Shown here piece by piece: positions 1 to 12,000 of a stretch of DNA of 64,000 bases. Source of the stretch: Moorena sp. SS36440bin_2 (GTDB lineage: Bacteria > Cyanobacteriota > Cyanobacteriia > Cyanobacteriales > Coleofasciculaceae); assembly GCA_011524395.1 (NCBI GenBank), contig WTKN01000217.1:1-64000 (forward strand), in the 5' to 3' direction. A program made the position numbers and the translations under genes. Positions within the stretch are counted from its first letter, which is position 1. Each line of letters opens with the position of its first letter. A model generated the notes under the pieces. It saw only the letters and a program-made list of their open reading frames with translations. It did no database searches and had not been told where the DNA came from.

Positions 1-2
1 TA

Positions 3-3000
3 TCAGTAATTACAGAAGGTGAACTACAGAAACTTTTAGTCGAGTGGAACAATACCTACTCGGATTATCCTGCTGATAAATGTATTCATCAGTTGTTTGA
101 GGAACAGGTAGAGAGAACGCCAGATGCGGTGGCGGTGGTGTTTGAAGATCAGAAACTGAGCTATCGAGATTTAAACGCTTGTGCCAATCAATTAGCCCAC
201 TATCTCCAGAGTATAGGTGTAGGACCTGAGGTCTTGGTAGGTATTTGCCTGGAGCGTTCTGTTGAAATGGTAGTGGGCTTGCTGGGAATTCTTAAGGCTG
301 GGGGGGCTTATCTGCCTTTGGATCCAAGCTATCCTCAACATAGACTAGAGTTTATGCTAACTGAGGCTCGGGTTTCGGTGCTGGTGACTCAGTCGCTACT
401 GTTAGAGGCTTTACCAGACCATGAAGCTCAGGTGGTTTCCTTGGATAGGGATAAGGAAACTATTGCTCAGCCAGCGATGGAGAATATTTCAAGTAATGTA
501 AGGTCTGAGAATCTGGCCTATGTGATCTACACATCTGGTTCTACTGGAAAACCAAAGGGAGTGCAAATTCAACATCAGTCTGTTGTCAATTTACTCACCG
601 CTATGCAGATGTCTCTTGGTCTAACTACCACAGATAAATTGGCAGCGGTTACAACTCTGGCTTTTGACATTGCGGCTCTCGAACTCTACCTACCTTTGAT
701 CGTTGGTGCCGAAGTCTTAATCATGCCTAAAACTGTGACTAGGGATGGACATCAGTTGGTATCTGAGCTCAATAGAACCAAGGCTACGGTAATGCAAGCC
801 ACACCAGTTACTTGGCAAATGCTTCTGGCGGCTGGTTGGTCTCCAACACCAAAACCAATGACTATCTTGTGTGGTGGTGAAGCACTCTCTTTTGAGGTTG
901 CCAGTCAGCTTTTGAAAACAGGACAAATCCTCTGTAATCTTTACGGACCAACGGAAACAGCTATTTGGTCAACCAGGTACTGTATGGAAGGTACTTTACC
1001 AGATGGACCAACTATTCCCATTGGTCGCCCAATAGCGAACACGCAGATATACATACTTGACTCTCACTTACAACCAGTTCCTATTGGAGTTCCAGGAGAA
1101 ATACACATTGGCGGAGCTGGTTTAGCACGAGGCTATCTCTATCGTCGAGATCAAACCAAACAGAGATTTATCTGCAATCCGTTTGGGGAAGGATTTCTTT
1201 ACAAAACAGGCGACCTAGGTCGTTACTTAAACGATGGTCAGATTGAATTCATAGGTCGTATAGATCATCAAGTTAAAATCAGAGGCTTCCGGATTGAATT
1301 GGGGGAAATTGAAACCCTACTAAAACAACATCCAGAAGTAGAACAAGCAGTTGTTAGTGCTCGAGAAGATAGCCCTGGCAACAAACGCTTAGTGGCTTAT
1401 GTCGTTGGCGGTGAGAAGCTAGATATGGGCTCAATTAAAGAATATCTCAAACAGCAACTCCCAGACTACATGGTACCAACAGTAATAGTACCATTGGAAG
1501 CTTTACCTCTGACTCCTAATGGCAAAGTAGACCGCAAAGCACTGCCTGAACCTGAGCTAAGTCTTAACATTGAGTTGGTTTCCCCTGAAACCGAGACTCA
1601 AAGCCTTATTGCTAATCTCTTTGCCCAACTTCTGTCCTTGAGAGCTGAGGAGATTAGTATTCATGAGAGCTTCTTCAAGCTAGGTGGTCATTCCCTCCTA
1701 GCAACGCAATTAGTAGCTCGGTTGCGGGAAATATTTGAGATAGAATTACCCCTGCGCACACTGTTTGAATCACCTAGCGTTGCCCAACTCGATGCCATCT
1801 TGAGCCAAAATAGTTTGGCACTCCAGGTGGAGCTACCAAAAATAGAACCAGCTCCACAAAAACTAACTCAACCCTTTCCCCTCAACCAAATTCAACAAGC
1901 CTACTGGCTCGGACGTGATAGTAGCTTTGAACTGGGCAATATAGCCACTCATACTTATCTTGAGATCGATTCTCAAAATCTAGACTGGCATCGTCTCAAC
2001 CAAGCCTGGCAGCGCTTAATTGACTACCATCCCATGCTGCGGGCAATCATCCTTCCTGACGGACAGCAACAGATTTTAGCCGAAGTCCCTCAGTATGAAA
2101 TAGCAATCACGGACTTATCCGAGCTCGAGTCCAAGAAGCGCTCACAGGAACTAGCACAAATCAGAGGGGAGCTATCCCATCAAATCCGACCAGCTGATCA
2201 GTGGCCTCTATTCGAGGTGGCCGCTACCAGAATCAGTGCAAACTTAACCCGTATACACCTAAGCTTTGATGCTCTAATTGCCGATGCTGCCAGTCTACAA
2301 CTGTTAGGTCAGCAGTGGCTAAATCTCTATCAGAACCCAAAAGCAGACCTACCCTCGTTGAATCTATCCTTCCGGGATTATCTGCTAGCAGAACAAGCCC
2401 TAGAAAGCAGTGAGTGGTATCAACAGGCAGAGCAATACTGGTTCAAGCGTCTGGAAACACTCCCCGGAGCACCAGAATTACCCCTAGCCATGCATCCTTC
2501 TGAGATAGAAACTCCACGGTTTGACAGACGCAGCTATCGTCTGGGAGCAGAACAATGGCAAGCCTTGCAAAAGCGAGGGCAACAAGCAGGATTAACCCCT
2601 TCGGGCATCTTACTAGCAGCTTTTGCTGAAGTACTCAGCCTCTGGAGTAGACGAGCTCACTTCTGCCTTAACCTAACCACCTTTAATCGTTTACCCCTGC
2701 ACAAGCAAGTTACGGAATTAGTAGGAGACTTTACAGCTTTAACCCTATTAGAAGTAGATTTTCGTAGGGAATTGCCTTTTGAACAAAGAGCGAGGCAACT
2801 GCAGAAACAGCTATTTGAAGACTTAGACCGGAGTCAGTGTAGTGGGGTAAGAGTACTAAGAGAGCTAGGGAGGCGTCACGGCAATGAACGAAAAGCGACC
2901 ATGCCGATAGTCTTCACCAGCATTCTCGGCTTGAGGAAAGCCGGAGAGTCAAGCCCTACAGAAATGATCAAAGGGTTAGGAGAAATAGTTTACAGCATTA

Positions 3001-6000
3001 GCCAAACCCCACAAGTCTGGTTAGACCATCAGGTGTATGAAGAGTCTGGGGAACTAGTGTTGAACTGGGATGGGCTCGAAGCACTGTTCCCGCCAGGGCT
3101 GTTGGATCAGATGTTTGTCAGCTATTGTCAGTGGTTAGAACAACTAGCCACACAACCGACAGCTTGGCAGCAAGTAACAAGAGAAAAGTTATTGCCAAAA
3201 GCTCAACAACAGCAGCGAAGGCAAGTTAATGGAACATTTGAGCCAGTAAGTACGACCTTACTCCACAGTCTATTCGTTGAGCAATGGCAGGAACGAGGAA
3301 AACAAGCGGCAGTAATTACACCAGACCGATGCCTGACTTATCAAGAATTAGGACAGCTAGCTGAGCAACTAGCCCAACAATTGCGGCAAGAGGGGGCACA
3401 ACCCAATACCCTGGTGGCAGTAATCTTAGAGAAAGGATGGCAGCAAGTAGTAGCGGTTTTGGGCATCTTAATGTCAGGAGCGGCCTACGTACCCATCGAC
3501 TCGGAGCTACCCCTCAAAAGGCAGCAGCAGTTGCTGGCACAATCTCAAGCTAGGCTAATCGTGAGTGACCACAACTTCATCGCGGCCAGTGAGTCGAACC
3601 AATCACTGCCGGTATTGAGAATAGATCAACTCCTAGTCCAATCCCAGGAGCAAATACCAGCGTTAACCTCGGTTCAAAAACCGGAAGACTTAGCCTATGT
3701 CATCTATACCTCAGGCTCAACAGGAACACCCAAAGGAGTAGCGATCAATCATCAAGGTGCAGTCAATACTCTGCTCGACATTAATCGACGCTTCCAGGTC
3801 AGCTGCCAAGACCGGGTGCTAGGGATATCAGCTCTCAACTTTGACCTATCGGTGTATGACATCTTTGGGGTATTGGGAGCAGGAGGGACAATTGTGATGC
3901 CCTCTGGGGAGAGGGTGAAAGAACCAGGTCATTGGCTAGAACTAATCGCCCAGCACCAGGTCACTATTTGGAATACAGTGCCAGCGTTGGGGCAGATGCT
4001 AGCAGATTATCTCAGTGGTCAAGGGCAAGTGGTGCCAGCAGGGCTGCGCCTAGCACTACTGAGTGGAGACTGGTTACCGTTGAGTTTGCCAGGGCGTTTG
4101 CAACAGTTGTGGCCAGAGATAGAAGTAATTAGTTTAGGAGGAGCAACAGAAGCGTCGATTTGGTCGATTGCTTACCCGATTGCAGAGGTTCAGCCGAGTT
4201 GGAGCAGCATACCCTACGGCAAGCCTTTGACAAACCAAACGATGGTAGTACTCAACGAGCAGTTAGACCCCAGTCCAGTGTGGGTACCAGGAGAATTGTA
4301 CATAGGGGGAATAGGTCTAGCTACAGGCTATTGGCAGGATGAGCAGAAGACAGCACAGAGTTTTATCACTCATCCAGTTAGCGGAGAAAGACTTTACCAA
4401 ACTGGGGACTTGGGGCGTTATTTACCCGATGGAGAGATTGAGTTTCTCGGGCGTGAAGATTTTCAAGTCAAGATTCGGGGCTTCCGTATTGAATTGGCAG
4501 AGATTGAAGCTGTGCTCAATCAACATCCTCAAGTTCAGCAGGCAATTGTAAACAGTGTGGGCAACTCACCCAACCAGCAACTAGTTGCCTATGTAGTACA
4601 AAAAATTTCCCTGAATGCAACTGAAGCCTATGACCCCAGTCAGTTAACAGGGGTCATTTTCGACCCGTTAGAGAGAATAGAGTTTAAGCTTACTCAACCA
4701 GGATTGAGGAAGATTGAAGTTAGTGAGCAAACCACCCCCTTGCCCAAATCAGTCTTGGATACTGTTTTGGAGCAGCGTTACCTAGAACGTCAAAGTTATC
4801 GTCAATTTAGCTCAGCTCTGTTGTCCCAAACAACACTGGAAAAGGTTTTAACCCCTCTGACAGAGCTGTCAAAAAGGGCAAGTACCAAAGCAACAGCAAC
4901 AGCAAGAATACCACTCTCCTTAGAAAGCATCAGTCGCCTACTCAGTGCTGTAATGGCTATACCAGTCCAAGGGGCTCCCCTACCCAAATATCTCTATCCC
5001 TCAGCTGGGAGTCTGTATCCAGTTCGAGTATATTTACAGGTGGCCCCAGGAGCAATTGCAGATGTGGAACCAGGGCTTTATTACTATCACCCAGTTAATC
5101 ATGCTTTAGTCAAAGAGACGAAGGTTACACTATCACCTTTATCGGTTGGTCTTGAACTGTTGCTGGTAGGACAATTGCCAGCGATTGCTCCAATGTACGG
5201 AGAGTTGGCTAGGGATTTTTGTTTTCTAGAAGCGGGGTACATCAGTGAGGTACTCAGAGAAGCAGCTGTAGGAGAAAACCTCAGCCTATTGCCCAAATCT
5301 ATAGAGAACTTAGAAGTAAGCAACAATCTAGGCTTAGATGAGCAACACTGTCTCCTAGAGCATTTTGTGATCGTCCCTAAGTCCAACACTGTTGAGTCAA
5401 AATTAGATGAAATAGATCTATTACAAGTATATCTCTATCTCAAGCCAAAGCGAGTGAAGGATGCTGAAGGAGGTTGGTATCGCTATCATCCTGACTCCCA
5501 AACCTGGACAAATATTGCTCTAAGGACAAGCATTGAGAGTAGTATCTACATGGGCAACCAGGCTATTTTTGCAGAGGCCAGCTTTAGTCTATTACTGGTA
5601 GAACCTCAACCTAATATTGCTTCAGAAGAGAAAAGACAGCAGTTACTGCTGAGTGCAGGGCAATGGGGACAAGCATTGATGAGTATTGCCCCTAGTTATC
5701 AAGTAGGCTTGTGCCCGATTGGGCGAGTGGAGGAGAGACAGATCAGGGTTGACTTAGGCTTAAAAACAGAGCAAAAGATAGTCCATAGTTTTGTAGGAGG
5801 TGGGATTGAAGCAGCACAGCGACAGCAATGGTCAGCTTTTGCTGTTCAACCAAAGCTGATTAAGCCAGAAGAGCAATTGCGTGAATTTTTGCAGCAGAGA
5901 TTGCCAGAATATATGGTACCGACTATCTTTGTCTTGCTGGAGAGTTTGCCCTTAACTGCCAATGGTAAGGTTGACCGCAAAGCCCTGCCGACTCCTACTT

Positions 6001-9000
6001 TAAAACCAGTCACTGAGCGAGAGTTTGTTCCAGCGCAAACTCCCACTCAAGAAATTATTGCCAATTTAGCAGCAGAGCTAATCAAAATTGAGTGCGTTGG
6101 CATTAATGATAATCTCTTGGAGTTAGGGTTAGATTCCCTCCTAGCAACGCAATTAGTAGCTCGGTTGCGGGAAATATTTGAGATAGAATTACCCCTGCGC
6201 ACACTGTTTGAATCACCTAGCGTTGCCCAACTCGATGCCATCTTGAGCCAAAATAGTTTGGCACTCCAGGTGGAGCTACCAAAAATAGAACCAGCTCCAC
6301 AAAAACTAACTCAACCCTTTCCCCTCAACCAAATTCAACAAGCCTACTGGCTCGGACGTGATAGTAGCTTTGAACTGGGCAATATAGCCACTCATACTTA
6401 TCTTGAGATCGATTCTCAAAATCTAGACTGGCATCGTCTCAACCAAGCCTGGCAGCGCTTAATTGACTACCATCCCATGCTGCGGGCAATCATCCTTCCT
6501 GACGGACAGCAACAGATTTTAGCCGAAGTCCCTCAGTATGAAATAGCAATCACGGACTTATCCGAGCTCGAGTCCAAGAAGCGCTCACAGGAACTAGCAC
6601 AAATCAGAGGGGAGCTATCCCATCAAATCCGACCAGCTGATCAGTGGCCTCTATTCGAGGTGGCCGCTACCAGAATCAGTGCAAACTTAACCCGTATACA
6701 CCTAAGCTTTGATGCTCTAATTGCCGATGCTGCCAGTCTACAACTGTTAGGTCAGCAGTGGCTAAATCTCTATCAGAACCCAAAAGCAGACCTACCCTCG
6801 TTGAATCTATCCTTCCGGGATTATCTGCTAGCAGAACAAGCCCTAGAAAGCAGTGAGTGGTATCAACAGGCAGAGCAATACTGGTTCAAGCGTCTGGAAA
6901 CACTCCCCGGAGCACCAGAATTACCCCTAGCCATGCATCCTTCTGAGATAGAAACTCCACGGTTTGACAGACGCAGCTATCGTCTGGGAGCAGAACAATG
7001 GCAAGCCTTGCAAAAGCGAGGGCAACAAGCAGGATTAACCCCTTCGGGCATCTTACTAGCAGCTTTTGCTGAAGTACTCAGCCTCTGGAGTAGACGAGCT
7101 CACTTCTGCCTTAACCTAACCACCTTTAATCGTTTACCCCTGCACAAGCAAGTTACGGAATTAGTAGGAGACTTTACAGCTTTAACCCTATTAGAAGTAG
7201 ATTTTCGTAGGGAATTGCCTTTTGAACAAAGAGCGAGGCAACTGCAGAAACAGCTATTTGAAGACTTAGACCGGAGTCAGTGTAGTGGGGTAAGAGTACT
7301 AAGAGAGCTAGGGAGGCGTCACGGCAATGAACGAAAAGCGACCATGCCGATAGTCTTCACCAGCATTCTCGGCTTGAGGAAAGCCGGAGAGTCAAGCCCT
7401 ACAGAAATGATCAAAGGGTTAGGAGAAATAGTTTACAGCATTAGCCAAACCCCACAAGTCTGGTTAGACCATCAGGTGTATGAAGAGTCTGGGGAACTAG
7501 TGTTGAACTGGGATGGGCTCGAAGCACTGTTCCCGCCAGGGCTGTTGGATCAGATGTTTGTCAGCTATTGTCAGTGGTTAGAACAACTAGCCACACAACC
7601 GACAGCTTGGCAGCAAGTAACAAGAGAAAAGTTATTGCCAAAAGCTCAACAACAGCAGCGAAGGCAAGTTAATGGAACATTTGAGCCAGTAAGTACGACC
7701 TTACTCCACAGTCTATTCGTTGAGCAATGGCAGGAACGAGGAAAACAAGCGGCAGTAATTACACCAGACCGATGCCTGACTTATCAAGAATTAGGACAGC
7801 TAGCTGAGCAACTAGCCCAACAATTGCGGCAAGAGGGGGCACAACCCAATACCCTGGTGGCAGTAATCTTAGAGAAAGGATGGCAGCAAGTAGTAGCGGT
7901 TTTGGGCATCTTAATGTCAGGAGCGGCCTACGTACCCATCGACTCGGAGCTACCCCTCAAAAGGCAGCAGCAGTTGCTGGCACAATCTCAAGCTAGGCTA
8001 ATCGTGAGTGACCACAACTTCATCGCGGCCAGTGAGTCGAACCAATCACTGCCGGTATTGAGAATAGATCAACTCCTAGTCCAATCCCAGGAGCAAATAC
8101 CAGCGTTAACCTCGGTTCAAAAACCGGAAGACTTAGCCTATGTCATCTATACCTCAGGCTCAACAGGAACACCCAAAGGAGTAGCGATCAATCATCAAGG
8201 TGCAGTCAATACTCTGCTCGACATTAATCGACGCTTCCAGGTCAGCTGCCAAGACCGGGTGCTAGGGATATCAGCTCTCAACTTTGACCTATCGGTGTAT
8301 GACATCTTTGGGGTATTGGGAGCAGGAGGGACAATTGTGATGCCCTCTGGGGAGAGGGTGAAAGAACCAGGTCATTGGCTAGAACTAATCGCCCAGCACC
8401 AGGTCACTATTTGGAATACAGTGCCAGCGTTGGGGCAGATGCTAGCAGATTATCTCAGTGGTCAAGGGCAAGTGGTGCCAGCAGGGCTGCGCCTAGCACT
8501 ACTGAGTGGAGACTGGTTACCGTTGAGTTTGCCAGGGCGTTTGCAACAGTTGTGGCCAGAGATAGAAGTAATTAGTTTAGGAGGAGCAACAGAAGCGTCG
8601 ATTTGGTCGATTGCTTACCCGATTGCAGAGGTTCAGCCGAGTTGGAGCAGCATACCCTACGGCAAGCCTTTGACAAACCAAACGATGGTAGTACTCAACG
8701 AGCAGTTAGACCCCAGTCCAGTGTGGGTACCAGGAGAATTGTACATAGGGGGAATAGGTCTAGCTACAGGCTATTGGCAGGATGAGCAGAAGACAGCACA
8801 GAGTTTTATCACTCATCCAGTTAGCGGAGAAAGACTTTACCAAACTGGGGACTTGGGGCGTTATTTACCCGATGGAGAGATTGAGTTTCTCGGGCGTGAA
8901 GATTTTCAAGTCAAGATTCGGGGCTTCCGTATTGAATTGGCAGAGATTGAAGCTGTGCTCAATCAACATCCTCAAGTTCAGCAGACAATTGTAGCAACCG

Positions 9001-12000
9001 TAGGCGATATGCCTAGCCACCAGTTGCTTGTCGCTTACATCAGGACATCTCTTTCTCACAACAATCAACAATCCCTTCCCAAAGATACAAACTATAGTCA
9101 GAAGTGTTGGCAAGCACTAACACATGCAGGTCATCAACAAACTCAGCAAGAAATTATTATTGATACTCTTGGTTTCAATAGAGAAAATTGTTCAACTTTG
9201 ATAGAGATATTAGATCATTTGTATATCATCTCCGTATGTCAGGCTCTTCGAAAATTAGGTATTTATCATTATTCGGGTGAGCAATATACTCTGGATGCAT
9301 TGATATATCGTTGCCAAATTGCCCCTCGCTATTACAGATGGTTACATCGAGCTCTAATAAAGCTTATTGAAAAAGGATTTCTCCGACAAGAAGGTGAAAT
9401 TTTTGAAAATGTTGCTGAATTACCACAAATGGAACTTGAGTTGGCAGATGTCAAAGAGCAACTCGTAAAAATTAAAATTGAGTCTTATTCAATAATTGAA
9501 ACTGTGGAAAATTTGGCAGAAATTTTGACAGAAAATCTGCATTCTGCACAAATTTATGCCCAAGAAGAGACCATCGATTTTTATCATAAGCTATTTTCCT
9601 ATAGCCATGAAGTTCTAGGAAAACTCATCAGTGCAGTAGTAGATTCACTTGAATTAGAGCAGCCACTGCGCATTCTAGAAATCGGAGCTGGCTATGGTTC
9701 TGCCACAATCCATTTGTTGCCATTATTACCCTCTGAAAAAACTACTTACATGTTCACTGATATTTCTCAGTTCTTCCTTCAGAGGGCACAGAGGGAGTTT
9801 GTTAAATATTCCTTTATGGAGTATGGAGTACTTGACATTAATGTTAACCCCATGCTTCAAGGTTACGAGCCACATACCTTTGATGTGATTATTGCTGGTA
9901 GTGTACTGCATAATGCTCCTCAACTGGAGAAGAGTCTGAATTACTTGCGTAAGCTTTTAGTTCCAGGTGGTTTATTGTTAGCTATTGAGGAAACGAAATT
10001 CTACCCCTTCTTTGACCTGAGCATGGGGCTTCAGCAGGGATTTGATAGTTTTGAAGATGAATCTTTACGGTCGAGCCATCCCCTACTTTCAAGAAGTCAG
10101 TGGCAAGCACTGTTGGCTAAGTGTGGATTTGAAACTTCAACTATATTTTACCAATCAGGTAGTATTACTGAATTAATGGGATTCGATGTTATAGCCTCAC
10201 AAGTCTCATTCTCTACAACATATTTTCAACCTAATTCACTACGCGAGTATCTTAATCAGAGGTTGCCAAACTATATGGTGCCTTCAATGTTCATAGAACT
10301 AGAAAGTATACCCTTAACACCGAATGGCAAAGTAGATCGCAAAGCACTGCCGATTCCTGTGTTAGAAGCAGTTGCTGAGCGAGAGTTTGTTCCAGCTAAG
10401 ACTCCCACTCAAGAAATTATTGCCAATTTAGCAGCAGAGCTAATCAAAATTGAGCGCGTTGGCATCAATGATAATCTTTTGGAGTTAGGGTTAGATTCTC
10501 TGCTAGCAACCCAACTAGTAGTTCGTCTCCAAGAAATCTTTGAGGTAGACTTGCCTCTACGCACACTCTTTGAATCGCCTAGTGTAGCCCAACTAGATGC
10601 AATTTTAACTCAAAACCTAACCACTGGTATAACCATTCCAGCCATCACCCCGATTGAAAGAGATAGCTTTACTTTAGAGCTTTCCTTTGCCCAAGAGCGA
10701 CTCTGGTTTTTAGCCCAGTTAGAAGGAATTTCCGCTACCTACAACATTCCAACTGCGCTAAGTCTAGAAGGCATCCTAGAGCTCAATGTTTTGCAACTAG
10801 CTTTGGATGAGCTAGTGCATCGTCATCAGATCTTACGTACCACCTTCACTACAATAGAAGGAACACCAGTACAACATATTGAGCCAAAGATAAGCATTCC
10901 AATAGAGGTTATCAAGGCTTCAAGTCTGGAGACACCAATAAAGGTCTGGTTGCAGCAAGAAGCTCGGCAACCTTTTGACCTAGAAACAGGACCACTCCTG
11001 CGGGTGAAACTACTGCGGATCACAGAAGAGTCAACAGTGCTAGCAGTGACTATACACCATATCATCAGTGATGGTTGGTCCCAGGGTGTGCTTATACAAG
11101 AACTAGCGGCTCTATATCAAGCATACTGCCAGGGAAAACCTTCACCACTGGCTCTACTACCGATACAGTATGCAGATTATACGCTCTGGCAAAAACAATG
11201 GTTGCAAGGAGAAGTTATTGAAGCGCAACTGAGCTATTGGCAAGAGCAACTAAAAGGGGTTCCAGCTTTATTGGAATTACCTATCGACCATCCCCGACCA
11301 GCAGTGCAAAGTTTCCAAGGTGGTACTCACAAGATAACCTTACCCAGGGATTTGAGCCAGAGGCTCAAAGGGTTGGCCAGGCAACAGGGAGTTACCCTAT
11401 ATATGGTACTACTCACAGCTTTCAATATATTGCTCTATCGCTACAGTGGGCAGAGAGATATTGTAGTAGGTTCGCCCATTGCTAATCGCCAGCGCAGTGA
11501 ATTAGAATCGCTGATTGGTTTGTTTGTGAATACTTTGGTGCTGCGAGTGGTGATCGAAGACAACGACAATGTGGAAAAGTTGTTGCAAAAAGTCAGAAAG
11601 GTAGCGATAGAAACCTATATCCATCAAGATCTACCCTTTGAGCAATTGGTAAAAGCACTGCAACCTGAGCGCAGCCTCGCCCATTCACCCTTGTTTCAAG
11701 TGATGTTTGTGCTCCAGAATACCCCCCAAGTACCTTTGGATTTACCAGGAGTCAAGCTAACGCCCCTAGAGACAGATACAGTAACAGCTAAATTCGATTT
11801 GACCTTGTTATTGCAAGAAACAGAACAGGGGCTAATAGGAACTTGGGAATACAACAGCGGACTATTTGAGGTCAATACAATTGAGCGGATGGCACAACAT
11901 TACCAGAATCTGTTGCATGCAATGGTAGAGGATTTATTCCAGCCAGTCGCACGGTTGCCTCTACTATCAGAAGAAGAAAAGCAGCAACTTTTGGTAGAGT

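Noticed and set aside
93-95. ORF-track start of the NRPS at 93 as a true start
   Set aside because: It is a TTG codon inside a continuous open frame that reaches nt 3 and encodes a C-A linker; the gene continues left of the window.
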